This document shows, in pieces, positions 24,401 to 37,805 of a stretch of 64,000 bases of DNA. The first letter of the stretch is position 1; every line of letters begins with the position of its first letter. The translations under genes were made by a program, and so were the position numbers. The notes below the pieces were generated by a model. The model searched no databases. It was given only the letters and a program-made list of their open reading frames with translations, and was not told where the DNA came from. Origin of the DNA: Paraspadella gotoi (Eukaryota; Chaetognatha); NCBI GenBank assembly GCA_051294375.1, contig CM119268.1:20130531-20194530 (forward strand), given 5' to 3'.

Positions 24401-27400
24401 AACATTCTTACCATAATTCTAAGTACTATTACAGATATAAAAGCTACAACTACCTACTATGACTACTATATGATATCTATTTATACTATAATATAATTAT
24501 AATAACAATCATGATAACCATATTGACCACAACAATTATAATGATAAAAAAAAATCATTCCCACACCAAACACGCAAAAACCTCAACTACTATTACTACC
24601 ACGAATACTTCTACAAGCACTACAATAATAATAAAAAACTAACTGTAATATCATTATTTTTCTTCAATCTTTAATTATATATATATATTTTTTTATTAAT
24701 TAATCTATTAATTAATTAATTATCGTAGGTATATCCGACATTGTTTGCTCAAACTTGTTTTATAAGGGAAGCACGTTTTTATAATATAATTTTTTTTTTA
24801 AATTTACTTACTTTTGGCTAACAGATTTTATCATCAATTTTTATTTACCTGTTTTAGTTCTTTGTTGCTGTAAAAATCAAAAGTATGTGTAATTTTGGTA
24901 AAAATTGGCTGAAAATTATTTGTCCTGATTAAATTATGATAAAATAATTCAACTAATGGCATTTAATATGTGCTTTATAATAATGTGCTGAATAAAATCA
25001 TTTGACTTAAAATAAGTCTTATATGAACTGAGATATGACTCAAATAAATTAAAAATTACAATTTTTAAAGATTTTTGGGGCTTTTTTTGGTAGTATCTCA
25101 ATAAATATTTATCGTAAACAGTTGGCAAAATAAAGGTCACTTCTTATAGTTTCTAGTCCATATATATTAAGTAAAATTATATCATATCATTATGGTAAAT
25201 TATTTAGAAATTTAATTAATATTTTTTCAAATTTTTTTTTAAGCTTGAAGAAAAATTTTATTTATGAATTAATTGAAAGAAGAGTGACTAGAAAACTCGT
25301 TGGTATCCACAATTTTTTAGATTAAAGTCTTATTAGATTCTCAATAATGCTCACCATTTCATTACTTTTTAAAGAAAAAAATAATATATTGTGGCGGTAT
25401 ATTCACACCGCCTCACGTCCACCATCCGTCAGCCAAATCCATTGGCTCAGAGGGGGAACACACCATCCCAGGTGTAGTGTTCCATCCACAGTCCTAACGA
25501 CTTCCCTCTGCGTTGGCAAAGCGAGACCGTCCTAGGGTAACCGCGCCAGTGACTGGAGGCGTCACTGAGGGTCGGAAGCCCCCAAAGCCAACAGTGAGAT
25601 GCCCCATCCCAATGGGCATCACAGGCAACCCGGCTGTTGCCATAATATTTTGATTAATAACTTTTTAGCCAAAAGTCGCAGAAAGTTAGGAGTGGTCTTA
25701 AAATAAAGCTCTCGGTTTACTGATATCGTTTGACATATAGATGTTTGAATTAAGTCAATATTTTGCAAAATTATAACAAGAGTTATCAAATTTTCTCCAA
25801 AATTAACTTACCAACTTCAACTGCAATTAAAAAAAACTGAGTTTGGAAAAAATTTTTGACTTAGCCTAAGCTTTTCCCCTGACATCAAACTTTCAGGTTT
25901 TCATCATTCCAGAAATGGTATATTTCGATTTTCTTTTTCCTCCTATAAAAAGAACCGTGTTTGACATACAGATTTAAGAAAAAAAATTGAGTTTTAAAAT
26001 TAAACACAATTTTGTCAGATATAAAAACAATCTCCACAACTCACACAGTTTGCAAATGACGATTTTTTTTAGTGGCGGGCTGTCGTGTGTCACCTTGTAG
26101 CCCGGGTTGCTGCAATATCATTAATATTCGCTCTTACCATGATTTCAAACTTCCCTAACGACTAACTTACCTTCTTTGGTTTAAGGGGAAAGTAAGAGTT
26201 TGGCGGTGGACCCGAGGACCTGGACAATTTTTAGGGCAACGCTAATTCAAGGACAAACTAATCGAATCACATTGCACCTCTCCTATCTTTAAAATTCAGC
26301 GTTTAAACCTGTTCAAACTTCAAAGAGTTTAAATCTGCCCAATTGTAGAACCTCATTATGTTAAGGGTCAAAGGGTTCAAACCTACCCAATCATAAAACC
26401 TCACAATATATGTTTAAGAGTTCACACCTGCCCAATCGAAAAACCTCATAATGTCATTTAAGGAAAAACTCATGGATTTTTTGTATGAAATCAAAACGAG
26501 ATTTATTCTGAGACACACGCAGGAGTCCAGATCAATTCTACTGAAACTAAAGAAAGCGAGGTCTATTTATATCTAGAGAAGAGGAACAGAGGCAAGAGTT
26601 GTTTTGACAGTTCCATTGATTCAGCAAGCTGATTGGTCGATGCCATTTTCTCCTTGACCAATCACAATCCGATGATTCTAATTCTGCGGATTTTACCCGA
26701 TCCTCCGATCCGATCCGATTTTGATTCCATTCTGATTTGTATTTGATTTCACTTTAGGGGAGGTTGAGTCTCCTGCGATGATGTTATTGAACCAAAAAAT
26801 TCAAATGTGCCCAATCGTAGAAGCTCATAACATTATGGGTCAGACCTGCCCAATCGTAGAATCTCATAACATTATGGGTCAGCCCTGCCCAATCGTTGAA
26901 TCTCATAACATTATGGGTCAGACCTGCCCAATCGTAGAATCTCATAACATTATGGGTCAGACCTGCCCAATCTGAGAATCTCATAACATTATGGGTCAGC
27001 CCTGCCCAATTGTAGAATCTCATAACATTATGGGTCAGACCTGCCCAATTGTAGAATCTCATAACATTATGGTCAGCCCTGCCCAATCGTTGAATCTCAT
27101 AACATTATGGGTCAGACCTGCCCAATCGTAGAATCTCATAACATTATGGTCAGACCTGCCCAATTGTAGAATCTCATAACATTATGGGTCAGACCTGCCC
27201 AATCGTAGAATCTCATAACATTATGGGTCAGACCTGCCCTATTGTAGAATCTCATAACATTATGGGTCAGACCTGCCCAATCGCAGAATCTCATAACATT
27301 ATGGGTCAGACCTGCCCAATCGTAGAATCTCATAACATTATGGGTCAGACCTGCCCAATAGAGTGGAGCACTGGGAACATAAATTTTATTTGAGTGAACA

Positions 27401-30400
27401 AAGAAGGATATTTAGACGTGAGATAGTATGATTAAGGAGTAACAAAAATATTTTGCTTATATTGTTTGGGGAACAGTATCATTAATTAAATATATTTATA
27501 GTAATATCCTTATATAAAATCAATACTTGTCAATACACACAACACATATATATACACTCGACTTATAATATTAAGTAATCCGATGTTTATCGTGTAGCAT
27601 GTCACCCGCAACGTCTCTGGTAACCAAGCTAATCGTACGTCTCCTCGAGACTCTCTATCCTCATAAAGCCACAAGACTATATACTAGCTTCGCCTGCACT
27701 TAGCATCCGAACAGTTCTAATCATTTCCAAGTCAATCAATAGCAGCGTACACCTTACTGCAAGGATAAACCATGTCATGTAGCCTAATCACGTCACTTAT
27801 TAAAAGATATTTAATGTCCCCACTTCAACTGTCAACTCTGCTGCACGCAACTCAGCCACCAGTTTAATACAATGGGAAACAATACTAGTGCAATACGATA
27901 TGCAGAGTCTATACATCTCACTCACTCGCTCCCTCCAAAGACTTCAAAAATATAAAATATTTTATTAAAAATTTTAATGTCTTCAGCGTTAAAAATGGGA
28001 AAAAAAGGCCAAATTCTCCACTTTTTCATGCTCTGTAGTAAAAACTATTATATGATGAAACATTTTGGTCATTTTCGCAGCTTTAACCTAAAAATATCAT
28101 GTAACATATTTTACAAAAGTTTTTCATTTTTTCCGGCGAGCCCGAAACTGTTTTTAAAATTAAAAAAAATTGATTTTGAAATTTTATTATTTTATAAGGA
28201 TATTACTATAAAAACAAGTTTGAGCAAACAATGTCGGATCTGCCTATGATAATTAATTAATTAATTAATCGATTAATTAATTTTAATAATTATTTATAAT
28301 TTATGAAAATTTGCAAATTACTTGTTTCACTATTTTCTATTTTTATATTTTATGAAAGGATTTAATATTTAATCTTATTATTTAATCAAATATATATTTC
28401 TTTCTTTCTTAAAATGTTTTACTTATCTAATAATTCAATTTGGGAAGGGGAAGTCAGCTTGTCATCATCGATGTCCTTAAAATTGAGTTAGGACAGTTAT
28501 TAAATGCTTTGTTTACATTTTATCAAAACAAACAAATATCCTCTATGTTTTTTTATGTCTCCTTTCTCTCTCTCTCTCTCACTCTCTCTCTCTCTCTCTC
28601 ACTCTCTCTCTCTCACTCTCTCTCTTTCTCTCTCTCTCTCTTTTTATGCAATTGCGACGATCCTTATGCTTTTAAGATTTTTTTAACTTGCATCATTTTT
28701 TCAACTTGCATAATTTTTTCAACTTGCATTCCGTCAAAACTTTATATCTAGCTTCTTACTCACTTTCCTACCGGCTCACAAAATTTCATCTCAATCTATT
28801 ATGGGTTAAAATGAATAAAAAGATTCAAGTAAATGTTACTCATATTTTTTTCATTTAAACTCATTTCCACTGGTACTACCACACACAAAATTTCAACTCA
28901 ATCTATCCATCCAATTATGATTAATTAGAGTATTTATTGGTTAAAATAAGTAAAAGATTTTAGTAATGCGACTTATGTTTTTTCCATTTAAACTAATTTC
29001 CACTCACACGATTCCATCGAAACTTTATCACACACTTTCCTACCCACACACAAAATTTAATTCCAATCCAACCAGCCAATCACGAGTTATTGGAGCTTTT
29101 TGCTAAGATGGACGGATGGACGGATTGATTGACTAATTAATTAATTATTGATTAATTAATTGACTAATTGATTATTTAACTGATTAATTATTTGATTTAT
29201 TAATACATCCTTCATTTACATTTAATATAAAAGGAAAAAGAAGCATAATCAATTAGTGAAACAGGTTTTTTGTTTTTTTCCCTTTAAACTCATTTCCACT
29301 CAAACGATTCCATCGAAACTTGATTTCCTCTTCAATCACACACTTTCCTACCCACATACAAAATTCCAGGTCAATCAGCCCATCCACTTATGAGCAATTG
29401 GTGTTCAAATAGTGAATATATTTTTTTGTTTTTTCCATTTAAACTCATTTCCACTCGGACGATTCCATCGAAACTTCATATCCAGCTCAATCACACACTT
29501 CCCTAGCCACACACAAAATTTCATTCAAATCCATCCATCCAATCACGAGTAATTGGTGTTTTTTGCTAAGGTGGGACGGACGGACGAACGGACGGACGGA
29601 CATCATTTTTTTGCATAATTTATCATAATTCGATGTTCTGACATGATATAAGTTAGTGCCCGACAATATTGAGGGGGCGGACCGACGGACCGACAAAGTG
29701 AATTAGAGAGTCGGGATCTGCTGATAAGCAGATCCGACTAAAAATTCAATTAATGATACTATTATACAATTTTTTTTTTTGAAATAGGGCTTAATTTTTT
29801 TTATTACATATTCAAAGGCAGCAAAAAAAACATTGTTCCATCGCTCAATCTTTTCATCACTCCACCCTACTGCCCAATCGTAGAATCTCATAACATTATG
29901 GTCAGACCTGCCCAATCGATGTCTCGCCTCATAGTGCGACTCCCAAATTTGCAGCCACGATAGTCTTCGCCTTTGTACTTTGGTATTTCGCCGCTGGGAG
30001 TGTGAAATTAAAAGGAGAGAATGAATGGCAGATAGATATATTAATAGAATGATGAATATATATTATACGACGTAGTTAGAAAAATAGATAGATAGAGACA
30101 GAGATAAAAAGAAAGAAAAAGACGCCGATCCGCTAACAGTGTCCAACACCTAACCATAAATAGATACAAGATAAATAGATAGATAGATGTACAGATAGAT
30201 ATATACTATATAGATATACAGATAGAAATATAGATAGATAAATAGATATACAGATAGATAGATAGCTGGATAGATATAGATAAAAAAGATACAATACCTG
30301 ACCATCCGGACATAACTATCCGGCGCGGGATTGACACATAGTTTCCCGTCTCGTGTGATGCTATAACCGAAGCTCCTCTCTCGATCCGGAATCGTAGGGA

Positions 30401-33400
30401 CTTCGCGCTGAGCGGCGAGTTTCCACACAGTTTCTCTGAAGAACGGAAATTTTATTTTTCAACCCGTGTCAAAGGGCGCGGATGACACGAAAAGACCTCT
30501 CACCTCCCGCCCTCATGCCCTCCCCCCTAGGATTTCCCATCTTATCCCATCCCAATTCCCATTCCTTCCCTTTCGCTCTCCCATCTTTCCCTTCTTGTTC
30601 CCCTCTCCCTTTTCCTTCTTCCCCTTCCTCTCTCCTCTCATTCAACGCTTCAGCGATGATCCTTGGCAACATTTTTTTAACCTTTTTAAAAAAAAGGAAA
30701 AAAATCTTTTCCTCTCATTTTTCATGAAAGTTTAACGAGACTTCAATCTAAATGCAGATGATGGAAGTGAGAGTCGAGGCGCGGGAAGTCTCTCTCTCTC
30801 TCTCTCTCAACGCTCTCTGTGCAGATGGCGGAAGTCAGATCAGAGACACAGAACCCATGTGATACGCCGCGTTACGCTCTCCTCCTTTCCTTCCCCCTCT
30901 TTCTTCCCCTCCCCTTCTCCCGACCGCTTCGGTCTTTGTTCTCGGTTTGGATCCGTATTAAAGACTTTAACGAGGGTTGGATCCGGTGGCGGCTTCGTGG
31001 GCGGATCCATGGTCACCGCGCCTGCGCAGAGGAAAAGATAGAATAGCTTAAAGACTTTTTGATAACATTAAGGGACGGACATGTTTCGACTCTTAAGTTT
31101 TCGAGTCTTCATCAGCGTTTTGATTAGCTAAGTTTTTAGTTGATAACATTAAGTTGGTGAGAGAGAGAGAGCAAGAGAGAGAGAGAGAGAGAGAGAGAGT
31201 TTCCAACAAAGAATTGAGAAAAGGACAGTGAAGACAGGTGACATTATATAATAGGGCGGATCATATGCATATATATATATATATATGTATATATGCATAC
31301 AATTGAAACATTCTTTGAAATATTTTCCACTTCATTGATAGGGAAGCCAGGTACTCTGGGAGTGAATAAACGAGACTGTGAGAGAGTCTTGATTGAAAGC
31401 TTGCAGGGACCTGCTATGTCATTATCTTGTAAGAGTGATGGAGGCCTTAAACCACCAAAGCCTGTCCAAAGTCAGGGGCAAGATAGCTTATTTATTAAAT
31501 GAATGGATAATTTTTATATTGGTTGTACCATGCCAATTTCATGCATATAGAATTTACCAAAATATGTTGCCTGTCGGTGATTCCTTTACCTAATGTAGTT
31601 TTATTTGATATCACAATAATAATTTCCAAAAAAATATTCAGGATCTACTGCAGATTTTACATTTTTTTAAAAAATCATCAAGTGCGATCTGTGATTGGTG
31701 GAAATTGGTCACGTGACCATCAAATTTTAGTTTTGGTATTATTTTTATTTAATAAAAAGTTTTTTCTCAGTTAAGTAATGGAAATTTTATGTATTTAAAG
31801 CAATATATTAAGATTTATGAACAATATCAAAGAAAATAAGCGAGAAAAAAAAAAGCCCCTGACCGAACATATAATTGACTTATCTCTCTTATTTTCTCCT
31901 CTCTCTCTCTTTCTCTCTCTCTTTCTTTCTCTCTCTCTCTCTGAAGAAGAATTTTATCTTCTCGCACGCGGAAACTAACGTTTAGAAACTCATAGAAACA
32001 AGTTTCAGACGGACGATTGTGATTCGGTGATAAAAACGAATGAAAACAGAACCGTTTCTTAGTAAAACATTGATTCAACCTCAGCAAAAATTAACGTATA
32101 GAGAGAAATTTGTACTTAAGTGATAGAAGGAGAAGACGAGGCGAGATATTCTTCACTTTCTCTCATTTAAAAATTGTAAATTTCAGATAAAAAAAGGAAT
32201 AAAATTATATTACGGATTTCCCATTTAATATTTTAAGAATCAAGATTTTTTCCTTCATCAAAATTGAGGAGTAACTTGTTTTGAACTTGTTCTTTCTTGT
32301 TCCTTGTTCTGAACTCCATAAAAGAGTCAATCTTTTTCACAAAGTTAAAGACTTATCTGAATGTTGACTCAATAGTTCTAAAAGGTTTTCTTGTAATAAT
32401 TATGAAATTGTTTATTATTTTCTATGCCTAGGTTGAACTAAATCTCGAATGACGTAAATGTTGAATAAATGATGAATAAATCGTGATTTTTTGGTTGCGG
32501 TTGAGTTTGTCTTCAGTTTGAATCAGCGACGTCAGAATTTGTCATGAATCCGAAGTTGAAATATATGAAGAACGAGAAGGAGTCGGCGCAGAAGACGAAG
32601 TCGGCGCGGCAGTTGATGAAGTTGGCGCAGCAGACAGTGAAGTTGGTGCGGCAGAAGATGGAGTTGGCATGGCAGACGATGGAGTCAGTGCTAGAGTTGA
32701 TGCAAGAGACGGTGCTGCAGATGGTGGTGGAGACGGCGATGGAGACAAAGGAGACAATGAAGATGTCGGCGAAGAAGACTGCGACATTGATGTAATAAGC
32801 GGCGTCGCGAAGTCAACCTTTCTTCTCCTCAGAGATTTTCGATTTTTTGTTAGAGAAGATGCGAAAACATCGTCGATCACTCCCAAATCGGAAATTATTT
32901 TTTTACAGGTCGATTGACGAGATTTTTTTAAGAAAGAGAAAAAAAAATTGTTTTGAGCAGCCAAGATAGAGGCTCACCTTACCGCCAGAACCTCTCTCTC
33001 CCCGGGCCTTCTCTTCCCCTCTCAACGCCTCCTCCTCCCCTCATCGTCCCCTCCTCTTCATCCCCGGAGTCACAGATAGAGTCTTGGAGATCGGACACTC
33101 TCTCTCAACTGCTCCTCTCGGTCTCGGGGTCTGCAAACCTTCCCTCTCCCTTCCTCCCTTTTATGTACCCTTGTTCCCTTTGTTGTAGCCATTTTACCTA
33201 TTACCAATATATTCCCTACCCTACTTACCTCTTTTCCCTGATGAGAGACTAGTTAGAACCTACCTTTAGCTAGATACCCATCTTCCCAGGCAGCAAAGCC
33301 ACGAGACGGGTTGCATAGTTTTTACGAGGCATATCTTTGTACAATACCATTTTTTTAGTAAAAACCATAACTATTGTAGACGACACCACACCGATGAAGT

Positions 33401-36400
33401 GGCCAGATATTATATATTCTCTCTCTCTCTGCCAACGATATATCGTTCAAATTTTAAGGTCACACGGTCATTTTTCTATTTTTGTATTGAACACTCTTGA
33501 ATGTTGCCTAAAATCATGTCTCTAATAAACATTTTTCCGTTTCTTCATTGGTGAGTCCTTCTCACGAACTCGCAACCACTCGTTAATTACTGCCCCACAC
33601 GCCATGCTTCTCACTTTTCTCTAAGCCGAACAGGGTACTCGAACTGCTCTGCCCTATCTACTGTCAGCGCTACTCTTTCAAAATCCAAAACCTGAAAAAA
33701 CAACTGTAAAAAGACATGTAAAAGCAAAAAATAAAGGAACAAATAGACATGGAAACACAAAAAATACTACTAATATAATAACAAAACCAATCTAAACTAT
33801 TGCAAGATGCATCAACCCAAACATTAAGGATATTTTATGATGCTGAAACGCAAACCGATTCTTCTCCCGATTCTTCTCCCGATTCTTCTCCCGACCCTTC
33901 TAACGATTCCTCTACCAATCCGTCTCCTGACCAAATTAGCGCTCTCTATGTCAAAGTTGAGCCATCAAAATCTTGTCAGAAAGATGAACAATCCCAGCTA
34001 TGTCCCACCTTACCGCCGTCCTTCGCCAACCCCCAATGAGGAATAGGAATAGGAATAGGAATATCTCTTGGCGACGCCTGAAAAACTTTTCTACCGGCAC
34101 AATTCCGGGTTTTATGGACTTAAACGATGAGCATCTCCGTATCCCATCTGTGTCTTGCTGGGGGGATGTGTGGACGACACCACACCGATTAAGTGGCCAG
34201 ATATTTTGGTCGAAGATTTTTACCATGATCTCTCTCTCTCTCTCCTGTAACTCGCGACGCGGCAAATATGAAGTCTCCAACGATATATTGTTCAAATTTT
34301 AAGGTCACACGGTCATTTTTCTATTATAAAAAGCGAGACTTTGTATTGAACACTCTTGAAGGTCGCCTAAAATCATGTCTCTAATAAAACATTTCCCATT
34401 TCTTCACTATTTTCTTTTATTATTTTCTTAATTTTATATTTGAATCTTCCCAGATCTGTGCTAAAATTTTAATAACAATAATTTTTTCCTGAATGACGTG
34501 AAGGATAATGCTTTAAAGTTTAAAACCTTTAATAATTTTCGATACTAATCATATTAATTATTATAATTAGAATATTTATTTATATTTTTTTCAAAAAATA
34601 TAAATTTTAAGAGTTACTATCTGTATGTAAAAATAAATATTACTGTTAAGATAAGATAATGCAGATTTTAATTTATTTGCCAATATTTCGATTTATATTG
34701 AGAAATCATTTGTCCTTTAATCTCATTTGCATATTATAGTGCGGTTAAATTTTAAAACGTAAATATTCAATAATGCGCTTTACATTTAAAAAAAATTAAC
34801 TTCATATACATATTTAAGTACATGGAAGGTACAGGAATCACAGACAGGCAAGGCCTAACTCGGAAATCGATCCGGCCTACTGTTGACCAAATTATGCCAG
34901 TTGACCATATTATGTCAGTTGACCAAATTATGCCAGTTGACCAAATAATGCAAGTTCATTAAATTATGGAAGTTGATTAAATTATGCAAGTTGATTGAAT
35001 TATGCAAGTTGACCAAATTATGCCGGTTGCCAAATTATGCCAGTTAACCTAATTATGTCAGTTGACCAAATTAAGCAAGTTAACCAAATTATGCCAGTTG
35101 ACCTATTCATGCCAGTTAACCAAATTATGCCAGTTGATCAAATTACATCACTTGACCAAATAATGCCAGTTGATTTAATTATGCAAGTTGATGAAATTAT
35201 GAAAGTTGACCAAATTATGCAAGTTGGTATTGGCACAGCTACTGGTAATGATTGATAGGTCAATTGATTTATAGATTTTTTAAAAGATTTATTAAGAAGT
35301 CTGTTATGATTTGTTATAATCACAAATTGAGAGTCAGAAAAGTTGCCATGATTAATCATCAGATTAGCTTATTACTGCTTAATTATCGTAGGCAGATCCA
35401 ACATTATTTGCTCAAACTTGTTTTTAAGCAAGATTCTCGCCTACTATATAAAAAAAAATTTTTTTTTAAATCTTAAAATTTTTTGATGGATTCTGATAAG
35501 AGCATAAAGAGTTAAACAAGAAATATTATTACAGCTTTTTAAAATTCTTACGTTTTCTCAGTAAAAATCTAAAAAAACTGACAAAATCATCCAAAGATGA
35601 TGATGATAATGATTTTATTTTTTTTTTAACCTACTTATGATGAAAATATATAAAAAATAATTATACATTGTACTTTTTATGAGCTATCTGAATCTGGTCT
35701 TAAAATTTAAAATTTCTCAAAAAAAATTTTAGCCTTTTAAAGATAAAAATAAATCGCGAACTAAGTTTTAAGCGGCAGCCAAATTCGGCGAAAATCTTAA
35801 TAGGCGAGAATGTTGAAAAAAGGGAGAGGAATTTTGGTTGTTTTTGTTTAATTTCTCCTAAACGCATTGGCCAATTTAGATGTAACTTAAGATTTAAATT
35901 ATTCCAGTCATTTTCTATCCAAAAATATAAAAATATTATGAAAAAAGGTAGATAGGGAACCCAGGTAATGAGGGAGTGAATTAACAAGACTGTCAGAGTC
36001 TTGATTGAAAGCTTGTAAGATTGATGAAGGGCTTAAACCACCAAAGCCTGTCAAAAGTCAGGGAGAAGATGTAACTTTTAGCTTATATAACTTATATAAC
36101 TTATATATAGCTTAGTTATTGAATGCATTCACGAACAAACCTTTTTCCATCCATCTCGTTTTTCTCATGATGTCGTAGGTCCCTGGCCCCGGTACATCGT
36201 TCGCTTTGTACACGAATCTGAAGGGGGTGAAAAAAAATCTTAAATGTATAGTGATCTCGCCAGACCTTACTATCAAAGAAAATTAATGAAAAAGTACTAT
36301 AATCTAATTTGCATATTGTAGTAAATCATAATTAAATGGAAATTCAAACAAAAAATATTTGAATAGATATAAAACCAATAAAATGAATACACATTTCAAC

Positions 36401-37769
36401 TTCCTCACTGCCTCACTAATGGAACTTGATACTTAAATTATGTAGGTTGAAAAAATTATGCAAGTTGAAAAAAATTATGCAAGTTAAAAAATTATGCAAG
36501 TTTGAAAAAAAGAAATGCATATTAAAAAAAATTATGCAAGTTAAAAAAATTATGCAAGTTGAATAAATTATGCAAGTTGAAAAAATTATGCAAGTTGAAA
36601 AAATTATGCACGTTAAAAAATTATGCAAGTTAAAAAAAATATGCTACTTGAAAAAATTATGCAAGTTGAAAAAATTATACAAGTTGAAAAAATTATGCAA
36701 GTTGAAAAAATTATGCAAGTTAAAAAAATTATGCAAGTTAAAAAAATTATGCAAGTTAAAAAATTATGCAAGTTGAAAAAATTATGCAAATTAAAAAAAT
36801 TATGCAAGTTGAATAAATTATGCAAGTTGAAAAAATTATGCAAGTTAAAAAAAATATGCTACTTGAAAAAATTATGCAAGTTGAAAAAATTACACAAGTT
36901 GAAAAATTATGCAAGTTGAAAAAATTATGCAAGTTGAAAAAAAAATGCAAGTTATAAAATTATACAAGTCTTGGCGAGATAATGTGAAGGCCTGTCTTTT
37001 TTGTGACGTAGTCGTCGTCGTCAACGTCGTCATTGTCGTCACGCTGTTTTTATATAAAAACTACTACGCTTTTATAGTTTTGGCTGGGATTTAACTTTTT
37101 TTTTAAAATAAAAATTATTAGAAATTACGATAAAGTTTTATAAATGTGTGTGATCGTAGTAAGTTAAAAATTTTAGATATGGGTTCTCATCTTAAAAAAG
37201 CTTTGAAATTTTTATATTACATTTGGATTCAAGTATTTTTTGTTTAAATTTCCACTTCATTATGATTTACTGCAATATGCAAATAAGATTATAGTACTCA
37301 TTATAATATCCAAATTAGAATATAGAAATGCTTTAATCTAATTTACATATTACAGTAAATAATATTGAAGATGAAATTCATATAATTTTTTTTTGAATCT
37401 ATAATAAACATGGGAAATCAAAAGACCTTTTTAATAAGAAGCTATATCATAATTTTAAAAAAATAAAAATAAAATCTTTTACAACCTATGATCGGAAAAA
37501 ATTGTAACAATTTCCAATTGTAAACCATTGTAACATTTTTTGCCTTTCTTTTATTAATTTTTTAATTATATATATTTCTCTTTCCGTCTCTATCTCCGTC
37601 TCTTTCCGTCTCTCTCCGTCTGTCTCTGTCTCTCTCTGTGTATGTCTGTCGCTCTCTGTACGATCTTGCGTGATCGTTCATTTTTTGAAAAATTCTGATT
37701 ATTTTTTTCTTTATAAAGAAAAAAAAATTTAGGCGCTGCCTTTTTTGAATCGTTTGAAAACGAGTTCAG

Positions 37770-37805
<36 letters not shown>

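Noticed and set aside
26165-26260. Another STPG2-like exon (CPGPRVHRQTLTFPLNQ, donor AAG/GTAAGT)
   Set aside because: Good donor and a PG motif, but neither possible acceptor gives the phase needed between exons 6 and 7; kept only as a candidate alternative exon.
26804-27359. CRISPR-like array
   Set aside because: Units are contiguous 39-mers with no unique spacers, in clearly eukaryotic DNA; it is a minisatellite.
36420-36970. Lys/Leu-rich open frames (KLKKLCKLKK type) as proteins
   Set aside because: They are read-through of an 18-bp tandem repeat in several frames; the same happens at 38.65-39.05 kb.
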